Positions 54,188 through 64,000 of a stretch of 64,000 nt of DNA are shown in pieces. Source of the stretch: Longimicrobium sp. (GTDB lineage: Bacteria > Gemmatimonadota > Gemmatimonadetes > Longimicrobiales > Longimicrobiaceae). The position numbers were made by a program, and so were the translations under genes. The notes beneath the pieces were generated by a model. It did not search any database. It saw only the letters and a program-made list of their open reading frames with translations, and was not told the DNA's origin. Every line of letters begins with the position of its first letter. Within the stretch, counting starts at the first letter, position 1. The stretch spans positions 1 through 64,000 of the forward strand of contig DASUYB010000056.1 of the NCBI GenBank assembly GCA_036377595.1. Reading direction: 5' to 3'.

Positions 54188-57163
54188 TCACTTCGCGCCG
54201 GCGGGCCTGAGCTCCGGGAACTGGATGGGCGCGCCCACCGGGATCGTCTCCCGCAGCTCCGTGCCGTCCTCCAGCGTGCGGGTCAGCACCTTTTCCTTCA
54301 GCACCTCGAAGGCGAGCGGATCGGTCCCGACCACCTTCACGCTGAGCTTCACGTTCGTGGGCGGGAAGCCGGGGATCCCCTCGAAGTTCACGGTGATGGT
54401 AGTCACCATTCCCTGGGTGAAGGCGTGCCCCTGGCGGATCTCCCGGGAGACCGCGGAGATCTTCACCGTGGTCGACGAAACCTTCGACGCCTCCTCGCCC
54501 TCGGAGAGCGGGCGGACGGTGACCGCTCCGCCCGGGGGTGGGGTGGTGCCGGGGAGCTCGCCCGTGCCGGCGCCGCCCTGGTCCTTCTTCGCGCCGCTCG
54601 TCGCGCCCTTTCCCTTCCCCGGCTGGTCGCCGCCGGCGGCTGGTTTCTGCCCCGCGGCCGGATTCTGCCCGCCCCCCTCGGCCGTGGTGGAGGTGGCGGC
54701 CGTCGTGGAGGTGTCGGCGGCCGTGGTGGAGGTGTCGGCCGTCGCGGTGGAGGTGTCCGTGGGCGCGGCGTCGGGAGCGGTTGCCGTGTCGGGCGCGCGC
54801 TTGAGCGCCTCGGCCATCGAGCTGGCCAGCTCCTCGGGGGTCGCGTCCGGCGCGGGGCTCCACCCGGCGGCGGCCAGCCTCTGCAGCTCGTCGGCGGACA
54901 GCCTGGCGGTGTTGTCCAGCAGCCCCTGCACCCACTCGGGGCCGGCGACGCGCAGGACCCCGTCGGGCTGCCTTGCGGCCACCTTCTGCAGGAAGTCGAG
55001 CTGCGCGGGGGTGGCCGTCCGCAGCACTGCGTCGATCCGGGCGGCGTCCTCGAAGGCCTGGCGCAGCTCGGCCTGCTGCTCGGCCTCGCGGCGGAAGCGC
55101 CCGCGCAGCGCCCCCTCGCCACCCTCTCCCTCGCCCTCCTCCCGCTTCCCGCGCCGTCCCCCGCGCGTACCCTCCCCACCCTCGCCGCCGTCGCCGCCCT
55201 CGCCGCCGCCGCGCCGCTGGCCGCGCCCACGGCCGCCGCCGGAGACGCCCGCGTCGTCCGGCTCGCCGCCCTCGGCCTGCTCGCCGCCGGGAACGCCGGC
55301 ATCGCCGCCTTCCTCGCCCTGGACGCCGCCGTCCTGCCCGCCGGCGGACACTCCTGTCTGGTCCTTCGCGTCGCCCTGGGTGATCTGTCCGGCCGCGCCG
55401 CCCGTCACCCCCTCCACGTCTCCCTCGGCGATCACGCCGGCGGCACCGCCGGTGACGTCCTTCGCGCTCCCCTTCGAAGCCGTGGCCACCGAGCCCCCGG
55501 TGACGCCCTCGGCCGTGCCCAGGCTGCCGCTCAGCCCGGTGGCGCCCTGCGAGTCGGTGACCATCCCGCCGCTGGCGGACAGCGTGCTCACCCCCTGCGC
55601 GTTCACCGCCACGCCGCCGCTGACGGTGGCGGCCGAGGCGCCGCCGGAGCCCACGGCCACGCCCCCGCTGACGGTGGCGAACGACTTCCCCTCGCCCACC
55701 GAGATGCCGACGGCCACGTTCCCCGAGCCCGAGCCGCCGAAGCCGATCCCCAGCCCGAAGTTCCGTCCCCCCGACGGCCCGCCCTTCTCCTTCTGCTTCT
55801 GCTTCTCTTTCTGCTTCTCCTTTTCCTTCTTCCTGCGCTTCCGGGGGATCTTGACCACGCGGTACTGGAGGACGCCGGGGCGTTTGGCGAAGTCGGTGAC
55901 GCCGAAGCAGATCTCCTCGGTGGTGTTCAGCGGGCTGGTCAGGGGGAGAGGCGTGTTGAAGTGGGGCCCCACGGTCCAGGGGAAGCGGGTGATGCGGGTG
56001 AGCAGCGCGGCGTCGGCGGTAAGCTTGGCCACGTGGCCGCTCGACTGCCCCTCGGTGGTCACGTCGTACAGCTCGCGCGCGGTGATGTCGATGATGTCCG
56101 GCCGCAGGAAGGCGAACACCAGCTGGCTGGTCTCCTCGGACCCCGCGATCTCGCCCAGCGACCCCATCCCCCCCTCGCCGCCGCCCTCGCCGAAGAGCCC
56201 TTCGAGGAACTCGTCCTCGGACCCGCCCGGCGCGGGCGCCTTCTCTCCCCGCCCGCCGGGGACGCGCCGCTTCTGCCCGCCACCCTTGCCCGTCATGAAC
56301 CCCGTCTTCATCCGCCTCACGATGGTGGCCTCGGGCTCGGTGGCGGGGGTAAGGAACTCGAAGGGGTTGGTGTTGGTGGCGATGAGGTGCCCCTTGTGCA
56401 CGCCGGCGTTGGCGTGGTGGAGCACCCCCTCGAACTCGGCGGCCGCCCACTGGAACATCTTCGTCGCGGGCACGCGCCGTCCCGTGCAGGTGCCCCAGGG
56501 CACGCGGCGGAGGAGGAGCCCGCCGCCCGCGCGCCGCACCGAGGCGCGCCCACCCGCCATCACCGCGTCGGCCGCGCGGTCCGCTTCCGTCTCGGCGGGG
56601 GTTTGCGCGGGGCCGACTTCCAGGGCCGGCTGCACGGCGCCGGCGCCCTCGCCGCGGTCGCCGCCCTGCTGCACCACGTGGGCGAGCTCGTGGGCCAGCA
56701 GGCGCAGCCCCGGCCGGGTGCGGGGGCGGTACTCGCCCGCAGCGAACACCACGTCGCGCCCCACGGTGTACGCCCGCGCCCCGACGGCCTGGGCGCCGGA
56801 CGCGGCGCGGGGGCCGTCGTGCACGCGCACCTGCGCGAACGAGTGCCCGAAGCGCTCCTCCATGGCCAGGCGCGTGGCCGGGTCGAGCGGCCGGCCGGCG
56901 CCGCGCAGCGTCTCGTGCACGCTGGCGGGTGCCATCCCGCTGGCCGGCCCGCCGCCGCTCTCCTGGCGCTGCAGCCGCTTGCGGCGGCACTCCTCGCACT
57001 CGCCGTCAGGCCCCGCCGAGCCGCCGCAGGCGCAGGCGCGCTGCAGCACCCGGTCGCCCGGCGCGGGAGACGCCGGCTTGCGCTGCACCAGCCACTCACC
57101 CGGCTGGAGAGCGGCGGATGCGGCGGGGCGCGCGGCGAGCCGGGGCGCGGCGGCGGCCGTCAT
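54188..57163 (-). CDS. Large DUF4157 (eCIS core domain) protein, candidate cargo
   Basis: 991 residues from the ATG at 57163 (ATGA overlap with the small gene before). Residues 44-59 hold a four-Cys cluster (CAC ... CEEC). The DUF4157 domain (about 92-170) starts LDPATRLAMEERFGHSFAQV and has HELAH at 158-162, a zinc-protease-like motif. Residues ~430-450 are a Lys/Glu/Gln block. The centre (about 455-640) is low-complexity Gly/Ser with VSGGVAV and VTGGAAG units. After a charged region come a Thr/Ala-rich linker and a final ~110-residue beta domain. DUF4157 marks proteins loaded into or processed by extracellular injection systems; whether it is toxin, plug or scaffold is open. Confidence 0.85.
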   Translation of the reverse strand: MTAAAAPRLAARPAASAALQPGEWLVQRKPASPAPGDRVLQRACACGGSAGPDGECEECRRKRLQRQESGGGPASGMAPASVHETLRGAGRPLDPATRLAMEERFGHSFAQVRVHDGPRAASGAQAVGARAYTVGRDVVFAAGEYRPRTRPGLRLLAHELAHVVQQGGDRGEGAGAVQPALEVGPAQTPAETEADRAADAVMAGGRASVRRAGGGLLLRRVPWGTCTGRRVPATKMFQWAAAEFEGVLHHANAGVHKGHLIATNTNPFEFLTPATEPEATIVRRMKTGFMTGKGGGQKRRVPGGRGEKAPAPGGSEDEFLEGLFGEGGGEGGMGSLGEIAGSEETSQLVFAFLRPDIIDITARELYDVTTEGQSSGHVAKLTADAALLTRITRFPWTVGPHFNTPLPLTSPLNTTEEICFGVTDFAKRPGVLQYRVVKIPRKRRKKEKEKQKEKQKQKEKGGPSGGRNFGLGIGFGGSGSGNVAVGISVGEGKSFATVSGGVAVGSGGASAATVSGGVAVNAQGVSTLSASGGMVTDSQGATGLSGSLGTAEGVTGGSVATASKGSAKDVTGGAAGVIAEGDVEGVTGGAAGQITQGDAKDQTGVSAGGQDGGVQGEEGGDAGVPGGEQAEGGEPDDAGVSGGGRGRGQRRGGGEGGDGGEGGEGTRGGRRGKREEGEGEGGEGALRGRFRREAEQQAELRQAFEDAARIDAVLRTATPAQLDFLQKVAARQPDGVLRVAGPEWVQGLLDNTARLSADELQRLAAAGWSPAPDATPEELASSMAEALKRAPDTATAPDAAPTDTSTATADTSTTAADTSTTAATSTTAEGGGQNPAAGQKPAAGGDQPGKGKGATSGAKKDQGGAGTGELPGTTPPPGGAVTVRPLSEGEEASKVSSTTVKISAVSREIRQGHAFTQGMVTTITVNFEGIPGFPPTNVKLSVKVVGTDPLAFEVLKEKVLTRTLEDGTELRETIPVGAPIQFPELRPAGAK

Positions 57164-57417
57164 CCCCACACCCCGCGGTAGACGGCGCGCGCCACCTCGC
57201 GGCCTACGGTGCGCGGCGGCGCGTCGGCGGCCACGCTCACGCGCGGCGCATCCACTCGCGGCACGGCGGACGGTCCCGCCGGCGCGGAGACGTCGCCCGC
57301 GGCGATCAGCCGCCGCAGCTCCGCCCGGAACGCCGCGCCGATGCGCCGCTGCTGCCCGGCCGGGAACCCGTCGAGCACCAGCGAGTCGATGGAGACGTCG
57401 ATGCGCGAAGGCTTCAT
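57160..57417 (-). CDS. Small protein upstream of the DUF4157 gene
   Basis: 85 residues. It starts MKPSRIDVSIDSLVLDGFPA, followed by a helix (RRIGAAFRAELRRLIAAGD) and an Ala/Pro-rich tail ending AVYRGVWG. Small genes of this kind are common next to injection-system ATPases. I cannot name a function; a chaperone for the coupled DUF4157 protein is a guess from position. The stop overlaps the next ATG. A GTG two codons earlier (57423) is an alternative start. Confidence 0.75.
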   Translation of the reverse strand: MKPSRIDVSIDSLVLDGFPAGQQRRIGAAFRAELRRLIAAGDVSAPAGPSAVPRVDAPRVSVAADAPPRTVGREVARAVYRGVWG

Positions 57418-57462
57418 CCCCACCCCCGATTCTCAGGGTGAGAGATGGAGATCTCAGCCGAT

Positions 57463-57662
57463 GTCATCCTGAGGGCGGCGCCGCACCGCCCCGTCGTCCG
57501 CGCCGAATCCCGGCGCCGACCGAAGGATCTACTCGCCGCGGAGAGAGGCCTGCCCGTCGCGCCGACATCGCCCACGCCTCGGCAAGATCCTTCGGGCGCG
57601 GCAAGCGGCGGTGCCGACGCGAGTTGCGTCGCCCGCGCCCTCAGGATGACACCGTGGGTGTC
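57463..57662. repeat. Family A palindromic element inside the operon
   Basis: Opens GTCATCCTGAGGGCGGCGC, contains GACCGAAGGATCTACTC and AAGATCCTTCGGGCGCGG, and closes CCCTCAGGATGACACCGTGG. It lies in the 370-base gap between the ATPase and the small gene, interrupting an otherwise tightly packed operon. Confidence 0.85.
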
Positions 57663-57790
57663 GCGAGGCGGTGAACGTCGGAGGCACGAATGCCGGCGCG
57701 GGAGTCCGCGAAGGCGGACTTCGGGCCGTTGTTGCCGCGAATTCATTCGCCCGTCGCGGCTGACCCTCGGCACGGAGGGAGATATCGGGC

Positions 57791-59721
<1,931 letters not shown>

Positions 59722-59725
<4 letters not shown>

Positions 59726-61035
59726 AGCGTCACCTCCGGCCCGATGTACTGGTTGAAGGTGCCACTGGCGGGGTTGCTGTCGATCTCCAGCGGGCTGGCG
59801 GCGCCGTCCACCATCAGCCGCGCGAGGTACGTCCCCGCCTCCACGCGGGTGAAGGGGATGGCGATCTCCGTCACGTCCGCCGGGTCCGCCAGCGCCGGCG
59901 CGGCGAAGGTGTAGGCGAAGGGCGCGCGGTCGCTCGGCGCCCCCGTCTCGTTGAGGATCAGGGCGACGCGCTGCCCCTGCTCGATCGCCGGATCCACCTC
60001 GATGGCGAACTCGCCGGAGAGGAGCCCGTCGCCGTCCGCGTCCGGCGTGCCGGGGTCGATGCCGACGATCTGCGGGGCGAGGACGAAGGCCACGACGTTG
60101 GACTCCGTCCCCCGGTGCGGGAGCTCGGGATCGCCCAGCTGCATCAGGTGGATGACCTGCGCGCCCTGCACCCCGGCGCGCAGCCCGACCGGCAGCGTCA
60201 CCCGCACCTCGGTGGGCGACAGGTCCGCCGCGGCGGGGGTGATCTCGTCGTCGCCCACGCGGACGCGCGTCTCCCCCTGCCCGCGCAGCCGCTGGCCGCG
60301 CAGCACGATGCGGCCGCCCGCCACGATCGGCTCCATCTCCCCCGTCTCGGCGAAGACGCGCTCTACCACGGGCTGCTGCAGCGGGACGACGTAGAGCCGC
60401 TTGTTGCGCACGGGGAGGGCGACGCGGGTGCTGCGGCGCGCGTCGATCAGGACGACGGAGGCGCGGTAGCAGGCGGTGGGGCGGTAGCGGGCCTGGAAGG
60501 CGGTCCAGAGCTTGGAGACCTCCTCGGTGCTCATTCCCTCGGGGGTGACCTTCACCACCTCCACCTGGTCGGCCAGGTCGGCGGCGGAGAGCGCCTGGAA
60601 CGCGGTCGGCAGGGGCGACGCGTCGACGGGAGACGTGGGCGCCAGCGCGCGGCGGACGGCGTCGCGGGTCAGCAGCGGCGTCTCGTGCAGCATCTGCATC
60701 CCGTAGCCCAGCAGGATCTCCTGGTGCAGCTCGGTGGCGCCGTACGCGGTCAGCAGGTAGTGGAGATCGAGCGCCAGCGGGGGATTGCTCACCCGCGTCC
60801 CCCGGCTGTCGTAGGCGGGGAGGTCGGCGTTGCGCCACGCCGCGTTGGGGCTCACGTGGTAGAGGAACAGGTTCAGCCGCGTCTCCTCGCTTTCGCCCAC
60901 CACGATGCGGTCGGGCGGAAGCGAGCTGACGGTGACGTTGCCCACGCTCGTGGTCAGGTCGTGGTCCACCACGCCGTTGTTCAGCAGGTCGCGCAGCACG
61001 GCCGTGACCGCGGCGATGGCCAGCGCGTTGCTCAT
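59722..61035 (-). CDS. DUF4255 tail-terminator-type protein
   Basis: 437 residues. The first ~190 (AIAAVTAVLRDLLNNGVVDHD, NLFLYHVSPNAAWRNADLP, LDLHYLLTAYG) match DUF4255, which caps tube and sheath at the end away from the baseplate. The remaining part has two Ig-like/TIG segments (VAGGRIVLRGQRLRGQGETRV, then a C-terminal beta domain), a longer tail than the minimal cap. Overlaps with both neighbours. Confidence 0.88.
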
Positions 61036-61928
61036 GGCCGCCTCCGCGCGCTGTTGCGCAGGTAGTCGCCGAGCGAGGTGGTGCGCGGCGCGGGCGCGGA
61101 CCGCGGCCCCTGCGCGGGCCCGCCGGGGTGCGCCGCCCGCACCTCGATGCGCCCGATGCTCACCTGGATCACCGGCGCCTGCTCCTCCTTCGCCTCAGCC
61201 TTCGCGGCGGGCAGTGCGGGCACAGGCCGCGGCGGCGGCGCGGGCGCGATCCGCGGCACGATGACGGGCATGCGCGGGGTGGGGGATGGAGATTCCGCCG
61301 CGGCACGCACCTCCGTCACCTCGCGCACTGTCTCCCGCTCGCGCACGACGGTGGTCGACGGCGATTCGCTGCGGATCACCGTCTCCTTCGCCGTGGCGGG
61401 CGCGGGTGCTTCGGGGGATGGAGATGCCGCGCGCGCGGCGGGACGCACCGGCTCGACCGTCATCCCCCGCTCCACCGGAGGCTCGGCGCGCCGGGGAACG
61501 GAGATCGGCTCGGGAGATGGCGATCGCGCGGGCGACGCAGCCGCCGGCTCGCTCGGGGATGTCGTTGCAGCGGATGGAGATGGAGATGCGGCGGCGTCCC
61601 GCCTCACCATCCGCCGCGTCTCCGCCGCCGGCGCGGGGACCGGTTCTCCCAGCGCGGGCGATGCGGTCCGGCGCGGGGATTCCGCCATCTCCGCGGCGAT
61701 GGGATGCGGCCCCGCCGGCTCGTCCGCCGCCCGCTCCGGCGCGGCGATGCGGGGCGTGCGGCGCGCGGGCGCCTCGGCGGACGCTTCGCCCCACGCGTCT
61801 GGCTCGACATCGGCCGACGGGGCGGCGGCCGGCGCGATCCCCGACTCGAAGCGCGAGGCGCGCCGCGGGGCCAGGGCCGGGGCGGTGCCCACGCTGCGCG
61901 CCGCCAGGGAGGAGAGGAAGTCGCTCAT
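61032..61928 (-). CDS. Pro/Ala-rich linker protein of the injection-system operon
   Basis: 298 residues. The first 35 residues (MSDFLSSLAARSVGTAPALA) and the last 60 (VIQVSIGRIEVRAAH, TSLGDYLRNSARRRP) are conserved-looking, while the middle 200 are low-complexity Ala/Pro/Ser/Glu. Proteins with a VSIGRIEVRA end occur next to DUF4255 genes. A flexible tether or assembly factor is likely but not known. ATGA overlaps at both ends place it firmly in the operon. Confidence 0.75.
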   Translation of the reverse strand: MSDFLSSLAARSVGTAPALAPRRASRFESGIAPAAAPSADVEPDAWGEASAEAPARRTPRIAAPERAADEPAGPHPIAAEMAESPRRTASPALGEPVPAPAAETRRMVRRDAAASPSPSAATTSPSEPAAASPARSPSPEPISVPRRAEPPVERGMTVEPVRPAARAASPSPEAPAPATAKETVIRSESPSTTVVRERETVREVTEVRAAAESPSPTPRMPVIVPRIAPAPPPRPVPALPAAKAEAKEEQAPVIQVSIGRIEVRAAHPGGPAQGPRSAPAPRTTSLGDYLRNSARRRP

Positions 61929-62665
61929 TCGCCCACCATCTCCAGGTAGCGCCGCCGCCGCGCGGGCGAGAGCGCCAGGACGTCGCCCTCGCGCCAGCCG
62001 TACGCGGTGGCCAGCGCGTGCACCTCGCGCAGCGTGCGCTCGCCCCACGCCTCGATCTCGCTCCACAGGAACGAGACGATGTCGAACAGGGCCTCCCACC
62101 CGTGCCCGCACGCGGGGCAGACGAGGGAGAGCCGCACCTCGGCCTGCGGGTCCGCCGCCGCCAGCTCTGCGGCGACGGACTGGACGACGGCCTCGGGGAG
62201 ATCGCCCGCCGCGCGCTCGTCCCCGCCCTCGCGCGCGGATACGACGCAGCGCTCCAGCAGCAGCCGCCGCGCGCCGCCGACGCCCCGCTCCACCGCCGCG
62301 TCGGCCGCGTCCGCCGCGCTCGGCAGCCGCACCCGCAGCGCGAACCCGTCCACGGCGACGTCGATCGGCTCCGCGGGCGGCGAGACATCGACGCGCACGT
62401 CGTCGACGTCGAAGTCCAGCTCCAGCCGCTCGCCGCACGCGGGGCAGGCGGCGGTGCTCACCACGCGCGGCCCGAACAGCCGCTCGCGCAGCGACAGCAG
62501 CACCCCGTCGCGCTCGCCCACGGTCAGCTCCTCCGCCGCGCCCACCGACCCCGCCGCGATGGAGGCGAGCGCCAGCCCGCGCCGGGCGGGGGGCTCCCCC
62601 TCCCAGCGCTCCCACAGGCTCAGGAGCTCGGCGGCCGCGGGCGTGCGGATGGCGTTCTGGATCAT
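61925..62665 (-). CDS. Zn-ribbon baseplate-type protein
   Basis: 246 residues. Two CPAC motifs (AACPACGERLELDFDVDD near 73-90 and LVCPACGHGWEALFDIVSF near 180-198) probably bind one zinc. The last 50 residues (FLWSEIEAWGERTLREVHAL, LALSPARRRRYLEMVGE) resemble the end of T4-type baseplate/chaperone proteins seen in these clusters. The exact role is uncertain. First gene after the heptamer hairpin that follows the tube gene. Confidence 0.75.
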   Translation of the reverse strand: MIQNAIRTPAAAELLSLWERWEGEPPARRGLALASIAAGSVGAAEELTVGERDGVLLSLRERLFGPRVVSTAACPACGERLELDFDVDDVRVDVSPPAEPIDVAVDGFALRVRLPSAADAADAAVERGVGGARRLLLERCVVSAREGGDERAAGDLPEAVVQSVAAELAAADPQAEVRLSLVCPACGHGWEALFDIVSFLWSEIEAWGERTLREVHALATAYGWREGDVLALSPARRRRYLEMVGE

Positions 62666-62720
62666 TCGTTCGCGCGAAGGCAGGGTCCGGGCGATCGCTC
62701 ATCCGGACGCAGGGAACTGA

Positions 62721-62855
62721 AAGTCCTAAGTCCTGAGTCCTGAGTCCTAAGTCCTAGGTCCTAAGTCCTGAGTCCTGGTCTTGAGTGCCCAGTGCCCAGT
62801 GCCCAGTGATGAGGAATCAATCCACTTAGGACTTAGGACTTGGGACTCAGGACTT
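62721..62855. repeat. Inverted heptamer arrays between tube and baseplate-type genes
   Basis: Eight AAGTCCT/GAGTCCT-type units (62721-62776), a middle of AGTGCCC repeats (about 62784-62808), then four inverted units AGGACTT/AGGACTC (62824-62855). The arms can pair over about 28 bases. The inverted arm begins five bases after the stop of the tube gene in the direction of transcription. Confidence 0.92.
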
Positions 62856-62859
62856 CCCG

Positions 62860-63387
62860 TCAGACCGCCGGCTCGGTGAACGTCGGCTCGGTCGGCTCCA
62901 CCACCTCGTAGTCGCGCTCCCACCCCTCGTTCTCCAGCTTCAGGTGCTGGATGGCGACGGCGTTGGCGTTGGCGTCGAGGTCGGGGAGCGCCTGGTACTC
63001 GCTGGGCCAGGCGCGGTAGACCTTGTAGGCCAGGGCCAGCTGACCGGCCTCGTTGTAGAACTCGATGACCAGGTCCTTGCGGAAGTCCTTCAGGCTGGTC
63101 TCGGCGCCCAGGCCGGAGCCGTAGTTCCACACCTTGTTCGCCCACTTCTCGAACTCGGTGTCGTGCGTCACCCCGCGCTCGAGGGTGATGGCGTCGTACT
63201 TGGTGCGTCCGGGCGACTTGCGCGAGGTGCTGGGGTCGCCGCCCTCGCGGTGCTCCACCACCTCGGTGGTGCGCTTGAGCGAGCTGACCTTGCTCACCCC
63301 CGCCACGTAGCGCCCGTCCCACTTCACCCGGAACTTGAAGTTCTTGTAGGGATCGAAGCGCTGCGCGTTTACGCTGAACTGGGCCAT
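62860..63387 (-). CDS. Tail-tube protein
   Basis: 175 residues. NAQRFDPYKNFKFRVKWDGRYVAGVSKVSSLKR, EGGDPSTSRKSPGRTKYDAITLERGVTHD (both shortened) and the DFRKDLVIEFYNEAGQLALAY strand are typical of gp19-like tube proteins of contractile injection systems. It forms the hexameric inner tube. The gene stands alone between two heptamer hairpins. AGGAG about 6 bases before the ATG. Confidence 0.93.
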   Translation of the reverse strand: MAQFSVNAQRFDPYKNFKFRVKWDGRYVAGVSKVSSLKRTTEVVEHREGGDPSTSRKSPGRTKYDAITLERGVTHDTEFEKWANKVWNYGSGLGAETSLKDFRKDLVIEFYNEAGQLALAYKVYRAWPSEYQALPDLDANANAVAIQHLKLENEGWERDYEVVEPTEPTFTEPAV

Positions 63388-63423
63388 GGGTCTCCTCCCG
63401 GAGAGGGCTCAGGGTTTGGGTTC

Positions 63424-63538
63424 TAAGTCCTGGAGTCCTAAGTCCTGAGTCCTGAGTGTTGATCTACAAATCCGGAGTCCTGACGCCGCCCACCACTGGC
63501 ACTTGGGACTTAGGACTCAGGACTTAGGACTTCTTTTC
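63424..63538. repeat. Inverted heptamer arrays between sheath and tube genes
   Basis: Four or five AGTCCT units (63424-63457), a 40-base middle, then inverted ACTTGGG/ACTTAGG/ACTCAGG units (63501-63532) and CTTTT. The inverted arm abuts the sheath stop at 63539. Same design as 62721-62855. Confidence 0.9.
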
Positions 63539-64000
63539 CTACGCCTGCGTCTGCCCCGCGAGCTGCTGGATCTTGATGATCACGAACTCCGCGGGCTTCA
63601 GCGGCGCGAAGCCCACCACGATGTTCACGATCCCGCGGTCGATGTCGTTCTGCGTGGTGGTCTCGCTGTCGCACTTCACCAGGTACGCCTCCTTCGGCGT
63701 CTTCCCCTGGAAGGCGCCCTGGCGGAAGAGGTTCTGCATGAACGCGCCGACGTTCAGCCGGATCTGCGCCCACAGCGGCTCGTCGTTGGGCTCGAACACC
63801 ACCCACTTCAGCCCCTGGAACAGGCTCTCCTCCAGGTAGAGGGCGAGCCGCCGCACGGGGATGTACTTCCACTCGCTGGCCTGCTGGTCGGCGCCGTCCA
63901 GCGTCCGCGCGCCCCACGCCACCCCGCCGTAGATGGGGAAGGAGCGCAGCGCGTTCACCCCCAGCGGGTTCAGCCCCCCGTTCTCGCCGTCGGTGATGCG
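63539..64000 (-). CDS. Tail-sheath protein, C-terminal part
   Basis: The last 153 residues are visible; the 5' part lies right of the window. NALRSFPIYGGVAWGARTLDG, WKYIPVRRLALYLEESLFQGLKWVVFEPND (in part) and DIDRGIVNIVVGFAPLKPAEFVI are the strongly conserved C-terminal domain of contractile sheath proteins. This domain makes the contacts between sheath subunits and to the tube. It is the first visible gene of the operon. Confidence 0.95.
   Translation of the reverse strand, partial: RITDGENGGLNPLGVNALRSFPIYGGVAWGARTLDGADQQASEWKYIPVRRLALYLEESLFQGLKWVVFEPNDEPLWAQIRLNVGAFMQNLFRQGAFQGKTPKEAYLVKCDSETTTQNDIDRGIVNIVVGFAPLKPAEFVIIKIQQLAGQTQA

Noticed and set aside
54072-57674. 1200-residue plus-strand open frame over the DUF4157 gene
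   Set aside because: It is a GC-rich shadow: no motifs, very Ser/Pro/Arg-rich translation and full overlap with a gene that has clear domains and coupled neighbours.

Overview
The window is high-GC DNA (about 70% G+C by eye) with short intergenic gaps, frequent ATGA/GTGA start-stop overlaps and many dispersed palindromic repeats. Gene content (an ECF sigma operon, SCO/YHYH copper-type genes, a pinensin-like lanthipeptide precursor, exported Cys-rich mini-proteins, a large contractile injection system) suggests a free-living Gram-negative-type bacterium, most likely Gemmatimonadota, possibly Longimicrobium-like. The taxon is an inference; there is no rRNA gene to confirm it.

Layout. 0-9 kb: SpoIID-like lipoprotein, a probable seven-bladed propeller protein, small envelope proteins, a LURP-one-like protein, a GAF histidine kinase, SRPBCC and NTF2-like proteins. 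9-16 kb: small membrane protein, exported Cys-rich peptide, TetR-P450 pair, then VOC, methyltransferase, NUDIX, DUF5990-like and MOSC genes. 16-25 kb: a membrane histidine kinase, a PfpI/isonitrile-hydratase-like protein, a cold-shock protein with a Gly/Arg tail, a pair of paralogous short peptide genes each with its own near-identical promoter beside a Cys-rich protein, then M23 peptidase, SDR, DinB, a glycosyltransferase and an amidohydrolase. 25-33 kb: a Kef antiporter fused to a UBP zinc finger, two small peptide genes, and a recombination scar holding a broken aminotransferase copy, a decayed tRNA-Arg-like fragment, a lower-GC restriction-endonuclease-like gene and an amidohydrolase fragment, followed by the intact Tat-type aminotransferase. 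33-39 kb: FkbM methyltransferase, ECF sigma/anti-sigma/Spy-like operon, YHYH-MORN-SCO cluster, a 73-residue peptide built of FPWQ and IVGG repeats, and an L,D-transpeptidase.

39.2-64 kb: one long minus-strand operon encodes an extracellular contractile injection system (phage-tail-like): sheath (cut by the window edge), tube, Zn-ribbon baseplate-type protein, Pro/Ala linker protein, DUF4255 cap protein, AAA+ ATPase, small protein, large DUF4157 protein, tube-adaptor, LysM, gpD-like, gpV-like, PAAR-like, gp25, two baseplate-J-like proteins, a gpI-like protein with a probable beta-helix, and a DUF6519 protein. An 18-bp perfect hairpin closes it. Spike, hub, baseplate, sheath and tube are all present, while capsid, terminase, integrase and T6SS membrane-complex genes are absent.

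The intergenic DNA is unusual. Heptamer tandem arrays (AAGTCCT/GAGTCCT and variants) occur at several places and form inverted arms on both sides of the tube gene. A 177-bp palindromic element occurs twice at identical length with its loop flipped. A ~190-bp hairpin family (GTCATCCTGAGG ... GAAGGATC) recurs through the window.
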